The position numbers and the translations under genes were made by a program. A stretch of 64,000 bases of DNA from CBDFHJ01 sp965247635 (lineage in GTDB: Bacteria > Chloroflexota > Dehalococcoidia > Lucifugimonadales > Australimonadaceae). The notes under the pieces are model-generated. The model searched no databases. It was not told the origin of the DNA and was given only the letters and a program-made list of their open reading frames with translations. Position 1 is the stretch's first letter. Each line of letters opens with the position of its first letter. Location: contig CBDFHJ010000007.1 of NCBI GenBank assembly GCA_965247635.1, forward strand, positions 248,001-312,000, given 5' to 3'. Below are positions 17,240 to 24,767 of the stretch, piece by piece.

Positions 17240-18085
17240 CTAGTGGGTCAGGAAGTCGATGACCAGGCGGTTGAACTCGTCGGCCTTCTCGTACTCCACG
17301 AAGTGGCCGGTCCCGCCACCCCAGATATGCACGCGGACGTCGGGGATACGCGCCAGCGCCGTCAGGGCCCCCTCCACCGGCACCATCCAGTCCTGATGGC
17401 CCCATACCACGAGCACCGGCGCCTTGAGCCGGGAGATGTCCCGAAGGATGTCTCCGCCTCCAGCGCGGGCGCTGCGTCGTGCCTCCAGGTGCCCCGGGAT
17501 CATGGCCGCCTGGAACCGGGCCTCGATCATCTCCTCGGTGCACAGCTCGTCATTGGGTATGAACAGGTGCATCATGCGCTCCATTCGCTCGCGGGTAGGC
17601 TCGCGGTCGAACTCACCGAGCGCCTTGATCCCCTCGGCCGGCGACGGGCCGAACATGAGCGGTCCACCGCCGACGCCGCTGGACTGCATGATGATCTTGT
17701 CGACGCGGTCGGGATAATCGATACCGAAGCGTAGCGAAGGAGGTCCGCTGGCCGAGGAGGAGTAGAGGTGGGTCTTCTCGATGCCCTTGGAGTCCAGGAG
17801 GTCGCGAAGCAGCCGTGCCAAGTACACATCCGAGGACTCATTTTCGGGTGGCCTCGCGTTCTTCTCCGACTCGCCGAAGCCCGGCAGGTCCACCAGCATC
17901 ATGTGGAAGTGCTGGGAGAGCACGTCGATGTTGTGTCTGGTGTTGCCCCACCCGCTGGCGCCTGGGCCGCCACCGTGAAAGCACATGAGGGTGGGTCCCT
18001 CCCCTGCCTCGTTGTAGTGGATGATGGTCCCGTTCAGGTCCGCATACCGGTCGGTCTCTTCCTTGGTGAGCTTATGGGTAGTCAT
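17240..18085 (-). CDS. Alpha/beta hydrolase, meta-cleavage-product-hydrolase-like (paralogue 1, altered nucleophile elbow)
   Basis: A 281-residue alpha/beta hydrolase of the BphD/MhpC/HsaD type, enzymes that cleave C-C bonds in ring-fission products. The oxyanion motif CFHGGGPGASGW, Asp (WGHQDWMVP) and His (GTGHFVEYE) are present. The nucleophile elbow, normally G-x-S-x-G, reads YSSSASG: the Ser is kept but the flanking small residues are Ser instead of Gly. AGGAGG precedes the ATG at 18085. A much longer frame reading on to 19357 runs through the out-of-frame neighbour and is artefactual. It is the last of three paralogues on the minus strand. Confidence 0.85.
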   Translation of the reverse strand: MTTHKLTKEETDRYADLNGTIIHYNEAGEGPTLMCFHGGGPGASGWGNTRHNIDVLSQHFHMMLVDLPGFGESEKNARPPENESSDVYLARLLRDLLDSKGIEKTHLYSSSASGPPSLRFGIDYPDRVDKIIMQSSGVGGGPLMFGPSPAEGIKALGEFDREPTRERMERMMHLFIPNDELCTEEMIEARFQAAMIPGHLEARRSARAGGGDILRDISRLKAPVLVVWGHQDWMVPVEGALTALARIPDVRVHIWGGGTGHFVEYEKADEFNRLVIDFLTH

Positions 18086-18222
18086 ATGGGTGCCTCCTGG
18101 AGTACTTCGTTCAGCAGAGCGCTCGACGCCGAACATATCACCGGCGCGCGTCGTGTCAAGGCGACAACGGGGCCTGAGGCCGGGTTGCGCACCGCGACCA
18201 GGACGGGAGAGGTCGGCCAAGC

Positions 18223-19083
18223 TCAGTCGCCGTTGAGCAAGAAGTCCAGCAGAATGCTGTTGAACTCGTCGGCCTTCTCCCACTGGGGCCAGTGCCCGCA
18301 CTCCTTGATCACCGCGAATTTGGAGTTCGGCGTCAGCTCGTGGGCGCGCTGGGCGGTGGAGAGGTGCGTGCCGGGGTTGTTCTCGGTCCACAGGAACAGG
18401 ATGGGCATCCTCTCGCCCATGGCGGGTAGTTCCGCCCAGAGCGAGGCGATACCGCCGCCACCACCGGCGCGAGGCCGATTGGAATACGCCTGGTACTCCG
18501 GTGCGCCCCATATCGCGGCGCGCACCTCCACCACCTCGTCCGTCACCTGGCTCTTGTCGTGGAACAGCCACTCCAGGCGGGGACGCAGCCCCTCGACGGT
18601 CGGGTTCTCCAGGGCAGCCCGCGTCTTTACCATCATGTCGGCCAATTCCGCCCGTTCCTGCTCGCTCTTCCCTTCGGGCGGGAGGAGTCCCGCGCCGCAG
18701 ATAGAGACGTACTTCAGCACGCGCTCGGGGTACATTTGGGCGAACCATCCTAGGATGGCGCCACCCATGGACTCGCCCGCCACGTGTGCTTTGTCTATCC
18801 CCGCCGCGTCCATGAACAGTTTCACGTGTTCCGCCTGGACCTTGACGTCCACGTCCATGTCCATCGGCTTGGCGCTTAGGCCGTGGCCCAAGGCGTCGAT
18901 GGCGTAGACGTGGAAGTGCTCCGACAGCGGAATCACGTTCTTCGCGTAGCACTCCGCGTGGCCGCCGCCGCCATGAATCAGGACCAAGGCCGGCCCGCTG
19001 CCAGCCTCGATGGCCCTCGTCTTCCAGGGGCCTGCCATGTAGTGCTTGACCTCGGCCCCCATAAAGTCGGTCCAAATGCTCAT
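18223..19083 (-). CDS. Alpha/beta hydrolase (paralogue 2, catalytic Asp position is Asn)
   Basis: A 286-residue paralogue. It has the canonical nucleophile elbow GESMGGAI and His in ECGHWPQWE. The strand that should end in the catalytic acid reads LFLWTENNPGT, where relatives have LWGRDDRFVP, so the acid is Asn (or is moved to the preceding Glu). The oxyanion loop is HGGGGHAE rather than HGGGPGA. GAGGAGG precedes the ATG. It starts 162 bp after paralogue 3 ends and is followed by paralogue 1 after 137 bp. Confidence 0.85.
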   Translation of the reverse strand: MSIWTDFMGAEVKHYMAGPWKTRAIEAGSGPALVLIHGGGGHAECYAKNVIPLSEHFHVYAIDALGHGLSAKPMDMDVDVKVQAEHVKLFMDAAGIDKAHVAGESMGGAILGWFAQMYPERVLKYVSICGAGLLPPEGKSEQERAELADMMVKTRAALENPTVEGLRPRLEWLFHDKSQVTDEVVEVRAAIWGAPEYQAYSNRPRAGGGGGIASLWAELPAMGERMPILFLWTENNPGTHLSTAQRAHELTPNSKFAVIKECGHWPQWEKADEFNSILLDFLLNGD

Positions 19084-19132
19084 CGCCGTCCTCCTCTCTG
19101 AAAGCTGTGCTAGTAGAGTGCTGAAATCCCTT

Positions 19133-19166
19133 CCGTCCGCGCTTCGACAGGCTCAGCACGAACGGA
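19133..19166. repeat. REP-like palindrome between hydrolase genes
   Basis: CCGTCCGCGC, then TTCGACAGGCTCAGCACGAA, then CGG. This is a short member of the repeat family seen at 16731, 20340, 22566, 24645 and 27320, placed in the gap between hydrolase paralogues 3 and 2. Confidence 0.5.
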
Positions 19167-19245
19167 CAAGTGATAGCCATGGCGCCGCCCGTGCCGTTCA
19201 CCCCGTCCACAGAGTCGAAGAGTGGCGCAGATCTTCTCACCGCCC

Positions 19246-20085
19246 CTAGTGCGATAGGAAGTCGATGACCAGCCGGTTGAACTCCTCGGCGTGCTCGTAC
19301 TGGGCCCAGTAGCCGCACTCGGGGAAGATGTGCACTTGGGCGTTGGGGATGTGCCACATGAATTTCAGCGCGTGGTCCAGCGGCACGAACCGGTCGTCCC
19401 GGCCCCAGATGACCAGCGTCTTGGCCGTAATCTTGTGGAGGTCGGCCGTCAGGTCCATCCCCGCGCCCGCGGCGGTTGAGTTCCTGGCCGCCGCGATGTG
19501 CTCCGGATGCGACAGGTAGCCCTGGACGCGCTGCTCCAATAGCTCGTCGGTCACGAAGGACGAGTCGTAGACGAACAGCCTGATCATCTCCCGGAACGTC
19601 TCGACGGTGGGGTTGTCACGGACCGTCCCCAGCATCTTGATCCCCTCCACGGGCATGGGGTTGAAAAGGCTGGTGCCGCCGCCCGCCGCGCCCATGAGGA
19701 TGAGCTTGTCCACTCGCTCCGGATACTCGATAGCAAACTTGGCGCTGGTACCGCCGCCCATGGAGTTTCCGATGAAGCTGGCCTTCTCCAGGCCCAAAGA
19801 GTCCAACAGATGATTGAGCGCTTTGGCGTTGTAGGAGAGCCTGCCCTCCGTAAGCGTTACCGGGTCCGACTTGCCATAGCCCGGCATGTCCATGAGGATC
19901 GTCCGAAAGTGCTCAGATAGCGGTCCGACGTTCGCCACGTAGTTGCTCCACCCAGTGGCGCCTGGGCCCCCGCCGTGGATGCAGATCACGGGGTCCCCCG
20001 TGCCCGCCTCGTTGAAGTGGATGCGGATATCCCCTGCCTGGGCGTACTTGCTGGTCGCCTCTTCGGTCAAAGTCTGCGTCGCCAT
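19246..20085 (-). CDS. Alpha/beta hydrolase, BphD-like (paralogue 3, catalytic His position is Tyr)
   Basis: A 279-residue member closest by eye to BphD-type hydrolases: CIHGGGPGATGWSNY, nucleophile elbow GNSMGGGTS and Asp in WGRDDRFVPLDHALK. The C-terminal block that should read CGHWAQWE reads ECGYWAQYEHAEEF, so the catalytic His is Tyr (codon TAC, one base from CAC). The ATG at 20085 is preceded by GGGAGGGGAG; 42 upstream codons are dropped. It is the first of the three paralogues. Confidence 0.87.
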   Translation of the reverse strand: MATQTLTEEATSKYAQAGDIRIHFNEAGTGDPVICIHGGGPGATGWSNYVANVGPLSEHFRTILMDMPGYGKSDPVTLTEGRLSYNAKALNHLLDSLGLEKASFIGNSMGGGTSAKFAIEYPERVDKLILMGAAGGGTSLFNPMPVEGIKMLGTVRDNPTVETFREMIRLFVYDSSFVTDELLEQRVQGYLSHPEHIAAARNSTAAGAGMDLTADLHKITAKTLVIWGRDDRFVPLDHALKFMWHIPNAQVHIFPECGYWAQYEHAEEFNRLVIDFLSH

Positions 20086-20220
20086 GGTCTCCCCTCCCTT
20101 ACGGTCTATGGTGCCTCTCGTCGTCTCGGGACTTGGCGGTACTATAGTCCACCCCTCGTTGCTCAACAACCTACGAAACACAGACCGAGCGTTTGGCAGG
20201 CGTCCCTGCACTCCCAGAAG

Positions 20221-20251
20221 AGAACACCCCCTCAGCGTGAGGGGGTGTTCT
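20221..20251. terminator. Perfect 14-bp hairpin upstream of the hydrolase cluster
   Basis: AGAACACCCCCTCA (20221-20234), loop GCG, TGAGGGGGTGTTCT (20238-20251). There is no T-run on either side. It lies between the sdh operon end (20680) and the first hydrolase start (20085), both on the minus strand. It could end sdh transcription, act as a protein-binding site, or belong to the adjacent repeat. Confidence 0.45.
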
Positions 20252-20287
20252 GCGAAGCCAGCTGGTCGTTTGACCGTCTCAAGTGTC

Positions 20288-20502
20288 CTGAGTCACTAAT
20301 CCGTTCAATAAATGTGGGAAGAGTTGCAGAGCCCTCCGAAGGAGTCCGGAGTCCTTCGGACCGTTCATGGTTCGACAGGCCTGTCCTGAGCGAAGTCGAA
20401 GGGCTCACCACGAACGGGGCAAATCCGTTCGTCCTGTCCGATGATGTCCCGACGAGTCGGGACTCATCGAGACTCTCGACAAAGTCGGAGAGCTTGTCGA
20501 AG
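20288..20502. repeat. Long dispersed repeat, copy 1
   Basis: Begins CTGAGTCACTAATCCGTTCA and continues through CCGAAGGAGTCCGGAGTCCT, the REP core TGGTTCGACAGGCCTGTCC and AGTCGGAGAGCTTGTCGAA. It matches 27250-27473 over nearly its full length, with small insertions. It is in the gap between hydrolase 3 and the HdrB-like gene; no gene is present there. Confidence 0.7.
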
Positions 20503-20577
20503 GGCGGGCGGCTCAGGTTCGACAGGTCCGGCTTACCGGACTCCATATGGAATCGGAGCTCACCACAAGCCCCGTTC

Positions 20578-20648
20578 TGTCACCTTGAACGAAGTGAAGG
20601 GTCTAGTACCAGATTCCTCGTCCTTCCCAAGAAGGACTCGGAATGACA
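20578..20648. repeat. Second repeat type (GTCACCTTGAACGAAGTGAAGGGTC)
   Basis: The segment opens with TGTCACCTTGAACGAAGTGA and closes with AAGAAGGACTCGGAATGACA. GTCCTT and AAGGAC form a small hairpin near its end. This pattern (GTCA...GAACGAAGTGAAGG...GAATGACA) is a recognisable intergenic repeat type distinct from the TTCGACAGGCTCA family. Confidence 0.4.
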
Positions 20649-20679
20649 TTTGTAACGTTTTTCTGATTCACCACACTAG

Positions 20680-21567
20680 CTACGCGCGGACGCTGGCCTT
20701 CTCCAGTACCGGCTTGGTGCTGACGATGTGGCGCTGCAGCCCCAGCTCCTTCTCGCCCATGCCCATGGCCAGCCCCAAGAGCTGCGGCAGGTGGAGGATA
20801 GGCATCTCGATCTTGATCCCCTTCTGCGCTTGGGCCTTGGGCTGGTAGCCGTCGAGGTTCAGGTGACACAAGGGACAGGGCGTGACCATGGCATCGGCGC
20901 CGTGCTCCTTGGCGCTGTGGGTGTGATTGCCGACCATAGCCATCGAGTTACGCTCGTTGATCAACAGGATGGGGAAGCCGCAACACTTGTTCCGTCCCGG
21001 AAAGTTGACCGGCTCCGCGCCGCATAGCTCGATGAGCTGCTCCAAGCACTCCTCCCGGGCCGGGTTTTCGTCGATGCCTAAAGCCCAGGAAGGCCGCAGG
21101 ATGTAGCAGCCGTAGAAGGGCGCTACCTTCAGGTCGGCCAACGGATTGGTTATCAGCGGCTTCAACGTGTCCAGGCCTATCTCCTCCACCAGCACCCAGG
21201 CCAGGTGCTTGATCACCACCCTGCCCTGATACTCGAGTCCCTCCTCCTGGAGCACCTCGTTGACTTCCTCCATATAGGCCGGGTCGTTGAGCAGGCGGTA
21301 GTTGGCCTGGGCCATGACGCCCTGGCACGTGGAGCAGATGTTGAGGATGGTGGTCAGGCCCATGCGCTCGGCCATGGCGAAGGTCCTGGCGTTGAGGGTG
21401 TCGCCCAGCTTGCGGCCCTTCTCTTGCAAGATGCCGGCGCCGGTGCAGGCCGCACCGACGATCTCTTCGAGCTCCAAGCCGATCTTGCCGGCGATGGCCA
21501 TGGTGGAGGTGTAGAGCTCGGGGGTGCCCCCTCGGGAGACGCACCCAGGATAGAAGGCATACTTCAT
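20680..21567 (-). CDS. HdrB/SdhE-like cysteine-rich subunit of a succinate dehydrogenase/fumarate reductase-type complex
   Basis: A 295-residue protein with two CCG-type cysteine-rich domains, as in heterodisulfide reductase subunit B and type-E succinate:quinone reductases or thiol:fumarate reductases. First-domain cysteines are visible in YPGCVSRG and ICSTCQG; the second domain contains FYGCYILRP, GRNKCCGFP and TPCPLCHLNL. The chosen ATG overlaps the sdhB stop by one base (TAATG), so translation is coupled. Known relatives bind noncubane Fe-S clusters. No hydrophobic membrane anchor gene is found beside it, so this subunit probably replaces the classical SdhC/D. Confidence 0.85.
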   Translation of the reverse strand: MKYAFYPGCVSRGGTPELYTSTMAIAGKIGLELEEIVGAACTGAGILQEKGRKLGDTLNARTFAMAERMGLTTILNICSTCQGVMAQANYRLLNDPAYMEEVNEVLQEEGLEYQGRVVIKHLAWVLVEEIGLDTLKPLITNPLADLKVAPFYGCYILRPSWALGIDENPAREECLEQLIELCGAEPVNFPGRNKCCGFPILLINERNSMAMVGNHTHSAKEHGADAMVTPCPLCHLNLDGYQPKAQAQKGIKIEMPILHLPQLLGLAMGMGEKELGLQRHIVSTKPVLEKASVRA

Positions 21568-22526
21568 TACTTTTCTCCCTCCAACCGCTCGAAGATACGG
21601 TGCACGTTCTCGGTGCCGGGCCGCTTCTTGTGAAAGGGGGCGGGCCACGGGAACTTACCCCGTATGAGCACGCGAAGGCCTAACGGCGCGGCGGCCAACA
21701 GCTTCGGCAGGTTGAACATACCCCAGGAGTCGATGGCCAGCTTCGATTCGTCCAGCCAGCCCGAGTGCGACACCGACTTGGCAAAGGAGGCCACGTGCCG
21801 GGCGCCAGGTGTATTCGTGATGCCGGCGCGCATCACCTCTTCTCGCAGCGCCATGATCCGGCCCATGGGGTCCACGCCCTTCGGGCAGACCTCAACGCAC
21901 ATGTAGCAGCGGGTGCAGTCCCAGACCCCGGCGTACTCGTTCAGGCTGCTGAGGCGGTCGTGGTCGGCGTTGTCGCGGGGGTCGCCCACGAAGCGGTACG
22001 CCTTGGCCAGCGCCGCTGGGCCCAGAAAGTTGGCGTCCACCTCCAGGGCCGTGCAGTCGGAAACACAGGCGCCGCACATGATGCAGCCCATCACGTCGGT
22101 CAGTTCTTCCATCGCCTCGTTGGGGGCGATGTACTCCTCCTCCGGCTCTGGGCCTTCGGGGCGCAGGTAAGGCTGCACCGCCCGGACCTTGTTCCAAAAG
22201 GTGCTCGAGTCCACCACCAGGTCCTTTACGATCCGATGGTTACCCATGGGCTCTACCGTCACCGGCTCTCCGTGGGGCGCCAACGAGACCATCTTGGTCT
22301 TGCAGGCCAGCCGCGCCTGGCCGTTGACCCGCATGGCACACGAGCCGCAGATGGCAGCCCGGCAGGAGCATCGGAGCGACAGGCTGGGGTCCACCTCCTC
22401 GCGCACCTTGATCAGCGAGTCGAGGACGGTGAAATGCTCCGGGACCTCCAGCTCGTACTCCTGCTGGTACGGGGCGGGGCGTTCCGCTTCCGGGTCGTAG
22501 CGTCGCACGCGCAGGGTTGCTTGCAT
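21567..22526 (-). CDS. sdhB: Succinate dehydrogenase/fumarate reductase iron-sulfur subunit
   Basis: Carries electrons from the flavoprotein to the quinone or thiol partner. The [2Fe-2S] motif CSCRAAICGSCAM lies near residue 60. Two bacterial ferredoxin motifs follow, CIMCGACVSDC and CTRCYMCVEVCPKG. The 319-residue product is longer than classical SdhB (about 240), with an extended C-terminus like that of TfrB-type or archaeal type-E proteins. The start at 22526 follows GGAGGAG; an ATG 15 bp upstream is less well placed. Confidence 0.92.
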   Translation of the reverse strand: MQATLRVRRYDPEAERPAPYQQEYELEVPEHFTVLDSLIKVREEVDPSLSLRCSCRAAICGSCAMRVNGQARLACKTKMVSLAPHGEPVTVEPMGNHRIVKDLVVDSSTFWNKVRAVQPYLRPEGPEPEEEYIAPNEAMEELTDVMGCIMCGACVSDCTALEVDANFLGPAALAKAYRFVGDPRDNADHDRLSSLNEYAGVWDCTRCYMCVEVCPKGVDPMGRIMALREEVMRAGITNTPGARHVASFAKSVSHSGWLDESKLAIDSWGMFNLPKLLAAAPLGLRVLIRGKFPWPAPFHKKRPGTENVHRIFERLEGEK

Positions 22527-22565
22527 CCGCGTCTCCTCCATCGGCGTCCGGCCAAGGTGGCGTAT

Positions 22566-22653
22566 CGTGGCTCGATACGCTCACCACGAACGGTTGAATA
22601 GTACCTCTACTCTGCCTGGACCGTTCGTCTTGAGCCTATCGAAGGATGAACGG
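22566..22653. repeat. REP-like repeat between sdhA and sdhB
   Basis: CTCGATACGCTCACCACGAA followed by CGG, and the facing segment CCGTTCGTCTTGAGCCTATC then GAAGG, belong to the TTCGACAGGCTCA/CCTGAGCTTGTCGAA family. Together they fill most of the 140-bp gap between the two genes. Confidence 0.55.
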
Positions 22654-22666
22654 TCTTTCAGTGCCG

Positions 22667-24373
22667 CTAGTACACGCGGGCTTGCGGCTCCCACCGGGTG
22701 ACGGTAACCGGCAGGTAGTCCACAACCGGCTCGCCCTCGGACTCACTCACCATGGTATGCCTGAGCCACTCGGCGTCGTTGCGATCGGGCATGTCGCGCC
22801 GGAAGTGGGCGCCGCGGCTCTCCTTGCGGGCGAGGCTGCTGATGGCGATGGTATCCGCCACCTCCAGCATGTATCCCAGCTCCAGATGGAAGAGGAGGTC
22901 GGTGTTGTACACCTGGCCCTTGTGGCGCACCGGTAGTCTCTGGTACCGCTCCTTCAGCTCGTTGATTTTCTTCAAGGCGGCCTGCATCCCCTCTTCGGTG
23001 CGGAACACCGCCAGGTGCTCATTCATGACGTCGCCCATCTCTAGGCGGACCTTCGCGGTCAGGTCGCCGTTGTCCGGGCGGTCTAGAAGGGCCTTCAGCC
23101 GGCGCTCCGCGTCGCTGAGGTGGGCAGACGATACCTCACCGTCTGGCTGTTCCTGGGCGTAGGCGGTGGCCACTTCGCCAGCAAACTTGCCGAAGATCAC
23201 CGTTTCCAGCAAGGAGTTGGCACCCAGGCGGTTGCCGCCGTGCACGCTAACACACGCCACCTCGCCGGCCGCGAAAAGGCCTGGCACGCCCTTCCACCGT
23301 TGCGCTCCCGACACGTCCCATGTCCGGCCGTCCAGGTCCGTCTTGATACCACCCATCACGTAGTGCTGGCCAGGCCGGATTGGCACCGGCTCCTTCATCA
23401 GGTCCACGTTGGCAAAGTCCAAAGCCACCTCTTGGATGTACTTGAGGCGGGTCTGGATCAGCTCCCGGCCCAGGTGGCGCAGGTCCAGCAGCACGCACCC
23501 GTCGGCTCCCCTGCCCTCCTCGATCTCCATCATCTCGGCCCGGGAGACCACGTCCCGGGAGGCCAATTCCCTCATCTTGGGCGCGTAGCCATCCATGAAG
23601 CGTTCGCCCTTGGAGTTCAGGAGGTAGGCCCCCTCACCGCGCGCGGCCTCGGTAAGCAGCACCCCGTTCCCCTTGAGCGTGGTGGGGTGGTACTGGACCA
23701 TCTCCATGTCCATGAGGGTGACGCCGGCCCTATAGGCCTGCGCCATGCCATCGCCGGTGCAGATGAGGGCATTGGTCGTGGGCTCGTAGACACGCCCCAT
23801 GCCGCCGGAAGCCAGCACGGTGGCCTTGGCGGTGATGGCCCGCATCTGTCCGGTCAGCATCTCGATGGCGATCACGCCTCTGCAGACGCCGTCCTCCACG
23901 ATGAGGTCGGTGACGAACCACTCCTCGTAGGAGCGGACGCCCGACTTCATGATCTGCTCGTACATGACGTGGAGGATCGCCTGGCCGGTGATGTCGGCGA
24001 CGAAGAAGGTGCGTGCGTAGCTGGCGCCGCCAAAGGCCCGAGTGCCCAGCCGGCCCTCCTGATCGCGGTTGAAGATGACGCCCATATGCTCCAAGGCGAT
24101 GATCTCCGCCGGGGCCTCCTTGCACATGAGCTCGATGGCGTCCTGGTCGCCAAGGTAGTCGCTGCCCTTGACCGTGTCGAAGATGTGGGAGTCCACGGAG
24201 TCTTCGACGCCGCGCAGCGCCGCGTTGATGCCGCCCTGGGCGGCGTTGGAGTGGCTTCTAACAGGGTGGACCTTGCTGAGCATCGCCACGTCGGCGCCGG
24301 CACGGTGTGCGGCGATGGCGGCGCGCATCCCGGCGAGCCCAGCGCCAACAATCAGCACGTCGTGGTCAACCAT
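22667..24373 (-). CDS. sdhA: Succinate dehydrogenase/fumarate reductase flavoprotein subunit
   Basis: Catalyses succinate/fumarate interconversion with covalently bound FAD. The N-terminal dinucleotide motif VGAGLAGMRAA is followed by KVHPVRSHSNAAQGG, with the His that carries FAD in this family. Active-site segments MVQYHPTTL and EAARGEGAYLLN, and the C-terminal FAD-domain block VHGGNRLGANSLLE, are intact. The 568-residue length is normal. It heads the sdhA-sdhB-HdrB-like operon; AAGG lies just before the ATG. The direction (succinate oxidation or fumarate reduction) cannot be read from sequence. Confidence 0.94.
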   Translation of the reverse strand: MVDHDVLIVGAGLAGMRAAIAAHRAGADVAMLSKVHPVRSHSNAAQGGINAALRGVEDSVDSHIFDTVKGSDYLGDQDAIELMCKEAPAEIIALEHMGVIFNRDQEGRLGTRAFGGASYARTFFVADITGQAILHVMYEQIMKSGVRSYEEWFVTDLIVEDGVCRGVIAIEMLTGQMRAITAKATVLASGGMGRVYEPTTNALICTGDGMAQAYRAGVTLMDMEMVQYHPTTLKGNGVLLTEAARGEGAYLLNSKGERFMDGYAPKMRELASRDVVSRAEMMEIEEGRGADGCVLLDLRHLGRELIQTRLKYIQEVALDFANVDLMKEPVPIRPGQHYVMGGIKTDLDGRTWDVSGAQRWKGVPGLFAAGEVACVSVHGGNRLGANSLLETVIFGKFAGEVATAYAQEQPDGEVSSAHLSDAERRLKALLDRPDNGDLTAKVRLEMGDVMNEHLAVFRTEEGMQAALKKINELKERYQRLPVRHKGQVYNTDLLFHLELGYMLEVADTIAISSLARKESRGAHFRRDMPDRNDAEWLRHTMVSESEGEPVVDYLPVTVTRWEPQARVY

Positions 24374-24644
24374 GCCAACCTTCTACTTCATTGCGGGACA
24401 CAGGATTGCGAGCGCACAGGCGTCGAGCGCCCACTATAGCAAAGGCCCTCTCCCTGCACAACGATTACAGCGATGTCCGGCGGCGGAACGAGCGACATGC
24501 CCGGCAGTCCGTGGCCCCCGCTCCTCCCATTCTGGAGAGTGTTGCGACGGCGCGCATAGTAGGCTAGCCTGACTCAAGCGCTATCGGGAGCCACTAGTAC
24601 CTGGTTCCAAAACTCAGCGTACGCTAGGAGCGCCGATTTCCCCC

Positions 24645-24704
24645 CGCTCGTCCTGAGCTTGTCGAAGGGCGGGCGGCTCATGGTTCGACAGGCTCACCAT
24701 GACC
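24645..24704. repeat. REP-like palindrome upstream of the MBL-rhodanese gene
   Basis: CTCGTCCTGAGCTTGTCGAA, then GGGCGGGCGGCTCA, then TGGTTCGACAGGCTCACCAT. The two halves face each other as an imperfect palindrome. It occupies part of the 394-bp gap 24374-24767; the rest of that gap shows no gene. An ATG inside it (24699) is in frame with the next gene but is part of the repeat. Confidence 0.6.
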
Positions 24705-24767
24705 GATCATACTAGCGCACTTTTACGAAACCAACCGCCAATCGCCGCTGTACCCGAGAAGGAACGC

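Noticed and set aside
16899..17543. Minus-strand frame joining the repeat array to hydrolase 1
   Set aside because: Part lies in repeats and part is an out-of-frame reading of the hydrolase gene.
17240..19357. A 705-residue open frame on the minus strand spanning two hydrolase genes
   Set aside because: Only its C-terminal 281 residues match a hydrolase. The rest reads paralogue 2 in a wrong frame, a GC-rich readthrough, not a fusion protein.
23120..24439. Plus-strand frame of 439 codons over sdhA
   Set aside because: Antisense shadow rich in His, Val and Gly with no family similarity.
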